From Rhodobacteraceae bacterium KLH11 (GTDB taxonomy: Bacteria; Pseudomonadota; Alphaproteobacteria; Rhodobacterales; Rhodobacteraceae): a stretch of 64,000 nt of DNA. Positions 46,806 to 55,038 of this stretch are shown here, piece after piece. Within the stretch, counting starts at the first letter, position 1, and each line of letters opens with the position of its first letter. Location of the stretch: assembly GCA_000158135.1 (NCBI GenBank), contig DS999532.1, positions 420,263 to 484,262 on the forward strand, read 5' to 3'. Below the pieces are notes generated by a model that searched no databases, was not told where the DNA came from, and worked only from the letters and a program-made list of their open reading frames with translations. Made by a program: the position numbers and the translations under genes.

Positions 46806-47912
46806 TCAGTTTGATGCTGCTGTCATTCGTTCGTTTTGCTCGCGCAACGTGTCCGAGACGATCGCGTACCATTCACCGCTTTCACGCATTTCGATCAAAC
46901 CACGGTTCAGCAGCGCAACATACTTGCGTGCATGCGGGTTTGATTTGTGTGCGTAGAAATGCAGGCTCAGAATGTTGTTGAGGTAATTGTTTTCAACCAC
47001 CTCATTTGGTGCCACTCCCATTTCCGCAAGGATGTCAGCGGCAAGTTCTACTTCGAAGCTGACAACATCTGTCGTGCCGTTCAGCAACGCTTCCATGCAT
47101 TCAACCGACGTTCTGGGCTGCATCATAGTAATGTTCGGGGCGACAAGGCCGACCTCTTCCAGATCGAAGGTGAACCAGCCGCCAGTCCGACAAACGGATG
47201 CGCCGTAGAAATCTTCGAAACTCTGCGCGCTGGCATATTCGCTTTCTGCAAGGGTGAAGAAGCTGATGACCGAATCATATACCGGAACGGTGATTTCGAA
47301 TTCGGTGCACCGCATCGTGGTGTTTTCACCCCATTCATAGGATTTGTTGCTGCAATCGGGCATGTACCATCCGAGGGATACGTCAAACGCGCCCAAAGGA
47401 AGCAGGGTGCTGAGGTGCGATGCCCAATCATCCACAAAGCTGATCGAGTAATCGCGGTTGTTGCCACCCCGGCGCATCGCGGTTGATGCAAGACGTGACA
47501 GCATGCCACCATCGGCCATCTCCTGTTCGGCGAAGGGGGCCCAGTTATCGCCAACCACCATGCGGATCGGAGGCTCATAGATATTTGTGGTGGTGCTATC
47601 CGCGTATCTTGCCTCTTGGTTGGCGATCAATTCCCGGGCGGATTGACCATTAGGCAAGCTGCCATCTTCACAGGGCAACGCCAGAACCAGACCCGGATTC
47701 AGATCATTCGGGTTCGTGATGTTGTCGCGGTTGGCGTTGAAAATCGGCTGATAGTTGGATGTACCATAAGCCGCGATCGAGATTGTTGCCAGGGTGTCGC
47801 CATCAGAAACCGAATAGTTGGAACAGGCTTCTTGTGCGGCGGCGGCCCCGGCGCTGAGTGAAATGATGGCTGTGGCCGACATCGCCACTTTCTTCAGATT
47901 GAAATTGTGCAT
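46806..47912 (-). CDS. Exported LysM plus solute-binding-domain protein (shorter form)
   Basis: 368 residues from the ATG at 47912 (GGAGG upstream). The signal peptide ends near AAAAQEA. A LysM module follows: YSVSDGDTLATISIAAYG, then NYQPIFNANRDNI and LNPGLVLALPC, closed by two cysteines as in disulfide-bearing LysM proteins. The remaining ~240 residues are a family 3-type periplasmic binding domain (RMVVGDNWAPFAEQEMADGG; FDVSLGWYMPDC). LysM would anchor it to peptidoglycan. It is paralogous to the next gene and is the last of its operon. Confidence 0.8.
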   Translation of the reverse strand: MHNFNLKKVAMSATAIISLSAGAAAAQEACSNYSVSDGDTLATISIAAYGTSNYQPIFNANRDNITNPNDLNPGLVLALPCEDGSLPNGQSARELIANQEARYADSTTTNIYEPPIRMVVGDNWAPFAEQEMADGGMLSRLASTAMRRGGNNRDYSISFVDDWASHLSTLLPLGAFDVSLGWYMPDCSNKSYEWGENTTMRCTEFEITVPVYDSVISFFTLAESEYASAQSFEDFYGASVCRTGGWFTFDLEEVGLVAPNITMMQPRTSVECMEALLNGTTDVVSFEVELAADILAEMGVAPNEVVENNYLNNILSLHFYAHKSNPHARKYVALLNRGLIEMRESGEWYAIVSDTLREQNERMTAASN

Positions 47913-47955
47913 GTGTATTTCCTCCAGACTTGTCATTGTCAGGCCTGCTCGGGCC

Positions 47956-49218
47956 TTACCCATTTTCCATTTGATGACGCAGAGCCGTCGACACGATGTC
48001 GCGCCACTCGCCAGATTGCTGCATGATCGCCAACCCCTGATTGAGCGTTTCAAGAACCGCTTCGCCATCGGGGCTGTCTTTGTGCGTCATGACGTTAAGC
48101 GCCTTGATTGCCGCCAGATTTGGGTTCTCGATAACCTGATGTTCGTATCCCAGACGGTTGATCGCCTCGCCCGCCAGATGCGCCTCGATGGCGACGATGT
48201 CTGCAGAGCCATCCATGACCGCGTGAAAACAATCATCCGGAGAGACCGGGCGCATCAGGGTTATGGCGGGTTCATAAAGGCCAACAGCGTCCATATGTGA
48301 CAATGACCAGCCTTCGGGGCGGCAAATCGTGGCGCCCGCGAAATCGGAATAGCTCAGCGTGGTTTCGTAGCCCGTGCCTTCGCGGGCAAAGAATGTGTCC
48401 ACGACCTCATAGAACGGGTTTGAGAAGTTATATGTTTCGCACCGGCTCCGGTCGGCCTCGGACAGCACATCGCCCTGCTCGCAATTGGGGCGAGACCAGG
48501 GGAAGGTTGCATCAAAGGCCAGGGTCGGCATCAGCAGGTCCAGATGTGATGACCAGTCATTTACGAACTGGATTTTGTACCCCTGTTCCGGTGCCGCGCG
48601 CAGCATCGCGGTTTCAACCAGATGTGTGTATAGCCCGCGATTGGGCAGCGCTTCGTCAGTGAACGGGGCATAGTTGCCGCCTGTGATCAGCAGCAGTTGA
48701 CGGTCACGAATGTCCGGGCGCTCACTGCTTGCGGCGTTGCGGATCAGGGCGGCCCCTTCGGCACGGGCGGCCTCAATCTCTTTCTTTGCATCGGCCTTGG
48801 CCGCGATCACCGCGTCTGCGTTGGCCTTCTTGGCCTCGGCTTCTGCGGCGGCAACGCGGGCCTCGGCCGCTGCGATGGCTTTCTCGGCGCGTTCTTCTGC
48901 AGCTTTAACCAGTTCGGAGGCCATTTCAGCAGCGATCCGGCCTGCTTCGGTGTCCGGCAAGGCTGGTGCGCGACCGATCTCTTCCAGACAGGGGAAGGTC
49001 AGAACATCGCCGACGCGGATAATGTTGGGGTTGGAGCCGATCGTGTCGCGGTTCACGTCATAAAGAAACCGATAATCCTCGGTCGCATAGACCGCAATCG
49101 CCAGTTCCCGCAGGCTGTCCCCGCGCTGGATTTCATAGGTCGAGCAGGCCTCTTGTGCCGAGGCCATCCCGGTTGTGGCCGCAAGGGCCAGACTGGATAT
49201 GATCAGATGGTTTCTCAT
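47956..49218 (-). CDS. Exported LysM plus coiled-coil plus solute-binding-domain protein
   Basis: 420 residues from the ATG at 49218. Signal peptide (LIISSLALAATTGMASAQ), LysM (YEIQRGDSLRELAIAVYATE; RVGDVLTFPC), then an Ala/Glu/Lys-rich helical stretch of ~65 residues (ERAEKAIAAAEARVAAAEAE...) that should form a coiled coil. A binding domain homologous to the neighbour's follows (LLLITGGNYAPFTDEALPNR; MRPVSPDDCFHAVMDGSADI). The coiled coil is absent from the neighbour. Placed after kinase, FHA and PP2C genes, it may sense wall fragments or solutes; that is inference. Confidence 0.8.
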   Translation of the reverse strand: MRNHLIISSLALAATTGMASAQEACSTYEIQRGDSLRELAIAVYATEDYRFLYDVNRDTIGSNPNIIRVGDVLTFPCLEEIGRAPALPDTEAGRIAAEMASELVKAAEERAEKAIAAAEARVAAAEAEAKKANADAVIAAKADAKKEIEAARAEGAALIRNAASSERPDIRDRQLLLITGGNYAPFTDEALPNRGLYTHLVETAMLRAAPEQGYKIQFVNDWSSHLDLLMPTLAFDATFPWSRPNCEQGDVLSEADRSRCETYNFSNPFYEVVDTFFAREGTGYETTLSYSDFAGATICRPEGWSLSHMDAVGLYEPAITLMRPVSPDDCFHAVMDGSADIVAIEAHLAGEAINRLGYEHQVIENPNLAAIKALNVMTHKDSPDGEAVLETLNQGLAIMQQSGEWRDIVSTALRHQMENG

Positions 49219-49240
49219 TTGTCCTGTTTCACTGCCTTCT

Positions 49241-50020
49241 TTATGTTTGGGTCGGTTTGACCACGGCGATTGAGATATTGTCCTGATCCGGATCAGCCTT
49301 GGCATGCAGCGCCTGAAGCAGCGCATCAGCGATATCGCGGGCAGGTGATTGAATATGGCTGCGCACCAGCACCTCGATCTCGGGATGGCTGAGATATTGC
49401 AGGCCATCACTGCCAAGGATCAGAACATCCGCCGGGCTCAGCAACAGGGGTTGTTCCGGACAATCCACCTTGGGGATTGCCGCCCCCATGATGACCGAGG
49501 TCAACTGGTTGCGATCAGGATGGGCCTGCGCCTCGTCCGGGCTTAGCAGCCCCTGCGCCAGTTGCGCATCAATCTCGGGGGCCATCGAGTGATCTTCGTT
49601 GATCTGCAACAGGTTGTTGTCACGGAACAGATAAAGCGGACTGTCGCCGATCGAAATCCAGAACACCTGTTGATCCAGCATCAGCATGCCCAACAGGGTA
49701 GAGCCCAGATTGATCTTGTTTTCCGCGCTATGGCTGGCCATCGCGGCATTGGCCTGCATTGCGGCCACTGGCAGAGCGTCGAGCAGGGCGCTCTGCGCAA
49801 GATCAGGCTCATCCAGTTGGGCATCCACGGCGTCGCGCCAGGCGGAAATGACCAGTTCCGATGCGACTTCGCCCGCATCATGGCCACCCATACCATCCGC
49901 AACGACAACATATCCCGCATCGGCCGCATCAGAGACCCGCGCGGCAATGGCGTCTTCCTGCGTCTCGCGCTGACCCTGATCCAGGATCAGGGCAATGTCA
50001 TATGCAGGGGTCGCCAGCAT
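49241..50020 (-). CDS. PP2C-type protein serine/threonine phosphatase
   Basis: 259 residues with all PP2C motifs: QRETQEDA, VADGMGGHDAGEVASE, GSTLLG, GDSPLYLFRD, ILGSDGL and DQDNISIAVV; the metal-binding aspartates are in place. Soluble and cytoplasmic. Its start overlaps the FHA gene stop by one base (TAATG), so the two are coupled. It should reverse phosphorylation by the kinase encoded at 51263. Confidence 0.93.
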   Translation of the reverse strand: MLATPAYDIALILDQGQRETQEDAIAARVSDAADAGYVVVADGMGGHDAGEVASELVISAWRDAVDAQLDEPDLAQSALLDALPVAAMQANAAMASHSAENKINLGSTLLGMLMLDQQVFWISIGDSPLYLFRDNNLLQINEDHSMAPEIDAQLAQGLLSPDEAQAHPDRNQLTSVIMGAAIPKVDCPEQPLLLSPADVLILGSDGLQYLSHPEIEVLVRSHIQSPARDIADALLQALHAKADPDQDNISIAVVKPTQT

Positions 50021-51060
50021 TAATCAGCATCCCGCCAGTCAAAACCATCGTCGCAGAAGGTTGCAAAGCGGATCGAGGTTTCGCTGATCCGGATCAGGTC
50101 ACCACTGGACAGGGCAACGGTGCTGAGCACCGGCTTGCCGTTCAAGCGCACGATATTGGCCTTGCCGCCATGACCCAGATAACATTTCCGGTCTTCGGGA
50201 TCATAGGCGATCACGGCATGGTTGCTGCGCGAGATTCCGGTGTCCCCGAAATCCAGCTGAATGGCCTGATCGTCGTTGCGCCCGATCTGCATCAGGCCTT
50301 CTGTCAGCGTGATGCATGCACCCCGGCCCGGACCGGCAGTGATAACCAGCCAGCCAACGGGATAGGTCTGTTGTGCGGCTTCGGTTTTGGCAATCGGTTC
50401 CGAGGTCTCCATCATATCCTGCACATGCGTGTCAGCCCGTTCAAAGCCCAGAAATGTGGTCTTCACGCGCGCTCGGCGATCTTCGGCAGGGGCCGGGGCG
50501 GGCGTTGCGACGGGTGTGGGCATTTCGGCAACCGGTGTGGGTTCCGGCGCAGGATCAGCAATGACTTCCGGCTCGGCCACCAGTTCCGGTTCTGGCGCAG
50601 GCTCGGAGGTCATCTCGGGCGCAGCCGGAACCTCAGGAGTTGCGTCGGGTTCAATCGGGGTTTCAGCCTCTGCTTCGGGCTCGGACGCGACCGTTGCCGC
50701 AACAAAAACCGAGATATCATCTTCCTGAACCTTATCTTCCGGTGCCAGATGAAGCGTGACGATCTGGTCGTCATCGGCGGTGGCCGTTTCCTCTGCGGTA
50801 CTTTGTGCTTCGGCAGGGTCTTCCGCTGCGGTCTGAGTTTCATCAAACTCGGGCATGGGGTCTTCCGGGATCAGCTCATCCGTATCCTCGTAGCTGTCCG
50901 AACTCATATTGCCGCCAGCCAGAGCGGTACGCAGCGCGTTGAAATCGGCGATTGGCTCGGGCTTTTCTTCCTGTACCGCTTCGGCCTCGACCGCGTCTTC
51001 TTCTTTTGGTTTGCCAGCACCTTCGAGAAGCCGGCTAAGAGGGCTTTTATATTTGAACAT
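50020..51060 (-). CDS. FHA-domain phosphothreonine-binding protein
   Basis: 346 residues from the ATG at 51060 (a GTG at 51090 is possible). The N-terminal ~220 residues are Glu/Pro/Ala-rich and low in complexity, likely disordered. The C-terminal ~105 residues are an FHA domain with MQIGRNDD, ISRSNHAVIAY and NIVRLNGKPVL, which contain the conserved G-R, S-x-x-H and N-G residues. It likely docks onto Thr-phosphorylated partners made by the kinase upstream, and has Thr-Glu-rich tracts that could themselves be substrates. Confidence 0.9.
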   Translation of the reverse strand: MFKYKSPLSRLLEGAGKPKEEDAVEAEAVQEEKPEPIADFNALRTALAGGNMSSDSYEDTDELIPEDPMPEFDETQTAAEDPAEAQSTAEETATADDDQIVTLHLAPEDKVQEDDISVFVAATVASEPEAEAETPIEPDATPEVPAAPEMTSEPAPEPELVAEPEVIADPAPEPTPVAEMPTPVATPAPAPAEDRRARVKTTFLGFERADTHVQDMMETSEPIAKTEAAQQTYPVGWLVITAGPGRGACITLTEGLMQIGRNDDQAIQLDFGDTGISRSNHAVIAYDPEDRKCYLGHGGKANIVRLNGKPVLSTVALSSGDLIRISETSIRFATFCDDGFDWRDAD

Positions 51061-51262
51061 GGTGTCGACACCTTCTGTGATTTCTGACACGGGGATTTCC
51101 CCGCGGGACTGCTACAAACCGCTGCCCGTAACGCGCAGGGCACTTATGAAGAGGAAAACAGGGAAACTTTTACATCGCGACGGGCCGGTTCCCGACGGGG
51201 TGGCTGAACATGGGCCACCCCCAACACACATACGTTGGCGATTGTCACATGAACCGGTGCAA
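51061..51262. other. Gap between kinase and FHA genes with a hairpin
   Basis: The 202-bp gap contains GGGGTGGC/GCCACCCC (51197-51204 with 51214-51221), a perfect 8-bp stem without a U-tract. It could attenuate read-through from the kinase gene. No convincing separate promoter for the FHA-PP2C-LysM genes was identified. Confidence 0.4.
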
Positions 51263-53410
51263 TTACTCCTGCGTTAGCTGCATAACCGCAGTGCTTTCAG
51301 TGCCGCCACGCAACACACGCAGGCGCGCTTGGGGCTGATTTTCGGATACGAGTTGGCTGAGAATGCCATCCAGACTATCGGGTTTATCCAGTGCAATCCG
51401 GGTTTGTGCCTCGCTCAGCAGAACATCCCCACGCTGCAGGCCGCCCGCTGTGTTCCCGGGGACGGATGCGACCACCGTTTGCCAGCCGCCTTCACCTGTG
51501 TGGCGGGCATCGAATGTATAGCCATTTTGCAGGCCGAACATGCGATGGGCTGGCAAGGCAAGCAATCCGTTCTGAGCGCGTGTTTCGCCCAGGGCCCGAT
51601 AGCGCGCCGCGACGCGGACATATCCATCGGGGTCAACCGAGAAATCGTCAAGAACCTGTGAGACCAGCGATGCGTCTGCACGGACGGGCTTGCTGTTGAG
51701 CGTATAGATGGTTGCCCCGCGCTGAACCCAGTCACCAATCACTGACATGTCGCGATCAGCATCGACGCGGCTGATGGCAAAGATATTGCCCGTCGAAGTA
51801 CGACGTTTGGACGTTGTGAAGGGCAGATCGATGTCCCAATGACCAAACGCAATCTGGTCTTCAGCCAGCGTTACCGGCGTGATTTCTGCGACCACTTCGC
51901 TTGCCACTGCTTCGGGTGTTGCAACGGGTTCTGGCTGCGCCTCGGCGACTGTGGGTTCTTCCGGCGCTGTTTGTGTCTGCTCGACAGGTTGTTCTTGCGC
52001 CGTTTCCGGTTCTGGTGCCAAAGCAGGTTCGGCCTGTTGCGGCTCTGTCGTGGCTTCGGCTGTTTGCTCGACCTGTTCCGGTGCAACTTCCGTGGAAGAC
52101 GGAGTTGCTGGTGCCTGTGTGGTCGCCGTTGATGTTTCGGGCGTTGACGGATCGCCCGACATTAGGAAAAACCCTCCGGCGGCGACGGCAGCCAATACAA
52201 CTGCAGCGCCTGCGATCATCTTGCCACTGCCGCCAGAGCCGCTTTTGACCACAGTGTCGACCGCGACTGTGGTCTCTTCCTGAGGGGCGAATTTCGCCAG
52301 ATCCTCTTCAGGCTTGTCCTCGTTGCCAAGCACCAGATCCGAGTTTCCGGCCAGCAGGGCGGTAACGACAGCCTCGGCATTTTCGCTTTCTGCCTTGATC
52401 CGCTCTTTTTCGGCCTTCTCGTCCTTGCGATCCATGCCGACAATGACCGAAACCGGGCGATAGGCGAATGTATCGAACATCACATCGGGGCCCCGGAACA
52501 TACGCAACCAGTCCAGCGCAGTCTGCAGCCGGTCGGTTGCATGAACCTCCATCGCCTTGTCGATGGCTTCAAGGAAATCCTTCGGATAGCCGTCGAACCG
52601 CCCGGCCAATGGCACGTAGGGATCGGGCTGGCTGTTGTTGAACGCGTTCAGGCGGGTCTGGCCGTCAATCGGGCGCTCGCCGCTGATCGCATGATAGAGC
52701 GTGGCGGCAAGTACATAGAGGTCACTGCTGGGCCCCTGATCCGCGCCGCGCACATAGAATTCATGTGGCGAATACCCGTCTTTGATCACGCGCAACGTCA
52801 GCAGGGCCGCCGATTTGTTTGCCGCCTGTTCACGCGCTGCGCCAAAATCAATCAGGACAGGTTCGCCGTTTTCGTCGATCAGGATGTTGTCGGGTGAGAT
52901 GTCGCGATGCAACATACCGCTTTGGTGGATGAACGAGACCGCCGAAAGCATCTTCTCAGTGACCTGAACAATGAAATCGGGCCCGCTGTCCTTGTCGGGG
53001 TTCTCGACATAATCCAGCAGGTCGCAACCGCGGATCAGATCCATCGCGATATAGGCGGTGTTGTTGTCTTCGAACACCTGATGCACATCGACGATATTGG
53101 GATGAACCAGACGTGCGTGGTTGCGCGCTTCCTGAATGAACAGGTCAATGATCGCCCGCAGATCGTCCTTATGATCGGGGTCGGCCGGTTCGACCAGATC
53201 GCCACTCCGCTGACACAGCGCGCCCGGATAGCATTCCTTGATAACCACGTCCCGATCCAGGCTGTCGCGTGCAAGGTAAGTAATTCCAAACCCGCCATTG
53301 CTGAGAAAGCGGAGTATCTCATACTGACCGCGCAGCAGCTTTGCGCCTGGCTGCAATCCTTCGATCTGAGGTTCGTCGTGCGTCGCACCGACCGCCTGAT
53401 TGTGGCTCAT
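51263..53410 (-). CDS. Transmembrane Ser/Thr protein kinase with PDZ-like C-terminus
   Basis: 715 residues. Kinase domain at ~25-310: glycine loop FLSNGGFGITYLA, Lys58 in VVIKEC, catalytic loop HRDISPDN (Asp170, Asn175), DFG at 188-190, and SPHEFY as activation/P+1 segment. A single membrane helix at ~398-417 (IAGAAVVLAAVAAGGFFLM) is followed by a long Thr/Glu/Pro-rich linker. The last ~185 residues are a predicted periplasmic domain whose end (GLQRGDVLLSEAQTRIALDK) looks PDZ-like. So it can relay an envelope signal inward. It has its own promoter at 53574-53603. Confidence 0.92.
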   Translation of the reverse strand: MSHNQAVGATHDEPQIEGLQPGAKLLRGQYEILRFLSNGGFGITYLARDSLDRDVVIKECYPGALCQRSGDLVEPADPDHKDDLRAIIDLFIQEARNHARLVHPNIVDVHQVFEDNNTAYIAMDLIRGCDLLDYVENPDKDSGPDFIVQVTEKMLSAVSFIHQSGMLHRDISPDNILIDENGEPVLIDFGAAREQAANKSAALLTLRVIKDGYSPHEFYVRGADQGPSSDLYVLAATLYHAISGERPIDGQTRLNAFNNSQPDPYVPLAGRFDGYPKDFLEAIDKAMEVHATDRLQTALDWLRMFRGPDVMFDTFAYRPVSVIVGMDRKDEKAEKERIKAESENAEAVVTALLAGNSDLVLGNEDKPEEDLAKFAPQEETTVAVDTVVKSGSGGSGKMIAGAAVVLAAVAAGGFFLMSGDPSTPETSTATTQAPATPSSTEVAPEQVEQTAEATTEPQQAEPALAPEPETAQEQPVEQTQTAPEEPTVAEAQPEPVATPEAVASEVVAEITPVTLAEDQIAFGHWDIDLPFTTSKRRTSTGNIFAISRVDADRDMSVIGDWVQRGATIYTLNSKPVRADASLVSQVLDDFSVDPDGYVRVAARYRALGETRAQNGLLALPAHRMFGLQNGYTFDARHTGEGGWQTVVASVPGNTAGGLQRGDVLLSEAQTRIALDKPDSLDGILSQLVSENQPQARLRVLRGGTESTAVMQLTQE

Positions 53411-53573
53411 TTCTTCCCGCCCATTCTACTCGTTTTGCGGCATGGATAACTGGGCTTTCAGCCCGCGAACTCACAACCAAACACAACCGCAGGACACTTG
53501 AGACGGTTAGACGTTTCAAATTTGACTTTATTGGGGCCGCCTGATGGCTTCACTATGGATCACAAAACCGACA

Positions 53574-53603
53574 ATCATACATATTGTTCTTGCATCCATT
53601 CAA
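53574..53603 (-). promoter_or_regulatory. Predicted promoter of the kinase operon
   Basis: Minus-strand TTGAAT (53598-53603), 18 bp, TATGAT (53574-53579). It lies ~165 bp ahead of the kinase start, inside the non-coding gap 53411-53748, which otherwise contains only the terminator below. Confidence 0.55.
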
Positions 53604-53690
53604 ACCACCATATGTGGTAAATCGTGGTTGGAAAAAATGGAGTCTATCTTACTGATATGGCCTATTGGTCCACGGAATCGAAACAATAAA

Positions 53691-53720
53691 GCAGCGATTC
53701 TGGCCCAATCGAATCGCTGC
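53691..53720 (-). terminator. Hairpin ending the GTPase operon
   Basis: GCAGCGATTC and GAATCGCTGC form a perfect 10-bp stem with a 10-nt loop. On the minus strand TTTATTGTTT follows, a fair though imperfect U-tract. It lies 28 bp after the stop of the last GTPase and so separates the GTPase and kinase transcripts. Confidence 0.65.
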
Positions 53721-53748
53721 GTTGCGGCTCAATTTTTGCGGGAAAACG

Positions 53749-55038
53749 TCAGGTGCCGGTTCTGGATGGCGCCGAAGCGACGGTGCTGCCAGCCCATGCG
53801 AGGTTATCGCTGAGCTGGGCAAGGATGCTGATCGCGTCCTTCAACGGTGCATCGCCACTTTCAAATTGCAGCAGCAGCAACAGATCGGTCGCCTTTTCAA
53901 ACTCTGCAGGAATCCAGTCAGCTTCCGGGGCGATTTCATCACCGGATTCCAGCCGCTCTGCGAAATCCTCGACGATTTCCTGACAGCTTTGCAGGAAAGC
54001 CGCCGGTTCAATCCCCGAGCTTTCGCGCAGATCATTATAGATGCTGGCAATCGCCGCCAGCCAATCTTCAAGGATCGGATTGTCCAGCGGGGGCAGGGCG
54101 GTTTCAAGGCTGGCCTGCACGGCTTGACCATCTGCCCCGGCCTCCGCCGCAGGCGTATCATCTGTGTGCTCGGCAAGATAGCGCAGGAAGACATCTGTCA
54201 GATCTTTTCGGGCAGATTCTAGATCATTTCGGCGATGCTCTGAGGCAACCTGCAGCACCTGCTCTGCCAGGTTTTGACCGCCACAACTCTCCCACAGATC
54301 GAAATCCGGTTCGGGCTCCTGTTCCATGGCGCGCACGGCCACCGGTGTGCCAATCGGCACGACAGCGCGGAACATGTCACCCTTTTCCTTGTTCAGACGA
54401 GCCGTGACCCGATCCAGCGCATCACGCACGGGGGGCAGGTCGGCATGGGTCACAGCAAGCAGACTGTTATCCCGCAACTGTTGCGGCACTTGCGACCACA
54501 AATGGCGCTCGGTCTCGCGCCAGGCATTGGTGCCGTTAGTGCACCAGATCGCGCAGTCCACATATTTCAGAAGTTCCAGCGTCTGTTTGTATGTGTCGTC
54601 CAGCGCCCCTGCGCCGGGCAGGTCGAACAACGAGATTTCCTGAAGGGCAGGGGTGTTCAACCCGACCGAGATGAAATCCGGATTGTCCGCCGCCGCTTTT
54701 TCCAGCGTGATGCCGGAATAAACCTTGGGTTCCTTGTTCCACCATCCAACCGTGGTTTCCGGCGTCTCGGCATAGGCGACAATGACCAGTGGCAGCTTCA
54801 GATGCTGTGGCCCGGTTGGCAGAATGTCCGCCCCGGCCAGCATATTCGCAAGGCTGGATTTGCCTGCACCAAACTCTCCGGCAAAACCGATTGAAACCGC
54901 GTTCGAAAGCCGTTCGGCATGAGCCAGCGCGCGGGTGCGCAGATCGTCCAGTTCGGACGACGAGGGTAGGTTTTCGGTGGCGGTCAGGAAACGCTCTAAC
55001 TGGCGCACTTCCTTCTCGGTTCCGGGGAAGTCAATCAT
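53749..55038 (-). CDS. Dynamin-like GTPase, type B (pair 2)
   Basis: 429 residues. P-loop GEFGAGKSS at 54-62, G3 DLPG at 139-142, G4 THAD at 197-200. The segment WCTNGTNAWRETERHLWSQV aligns with WCTHSTQAWRETERATWVSL of the type-B protein at 58443, proving common origin. The C-terminal half is helical and acidic with no membrane segment. Its start overlaps the preceding type-A gene by 4 bp (ATGA), so A and B are probably made in fixed ratio and may act as a heteromer. DLPG instead of DTPG is a small deviation. Confidence 0.85.
   Translation of the reverse strand: MIDFPGTEKEVRQLERFLTATENLPSSSELDDLRTRALAHAERLSNAVSIGFAGEFGAGKSSLANMLAGADILPTGPQHLKLPLVIVAYAETPETTVGWWNKEPKVYSGITLEKAAADNPDFISVGLNTPALQEISLFDLPGAGALDDTYKQTLELLKYVDCAIWCTNGTNAWRETERHLWSQVPQQLRDNSLLAVTHADLPPVRDALDRVTARLNKEKGDMFRAVVPIGTPVAVRAMEQEPEPDFDLWESCGGQNLAEQVLQVASEHRRNDLESARKDLTDVFLRYLAEHTDDTPAAEAGADGQAVQASLETALPPLDNPILEDWLAAIASIYNDLRESSGIEPAAFLQSCQEIVEDFAERLESGDEIAPEADWIPAEFEKATDLLLLLQFESGDAPLKDAISILAQLSDNLAWAGSTVASAPSRTGT

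Noticed and set aside
46806-53410. Type VI secretion locus
   Set aside because: Kinase, FHA and PP2C genes are present, but no Tss structural component (sheath, VgrG, ClpV, TssM) is found.
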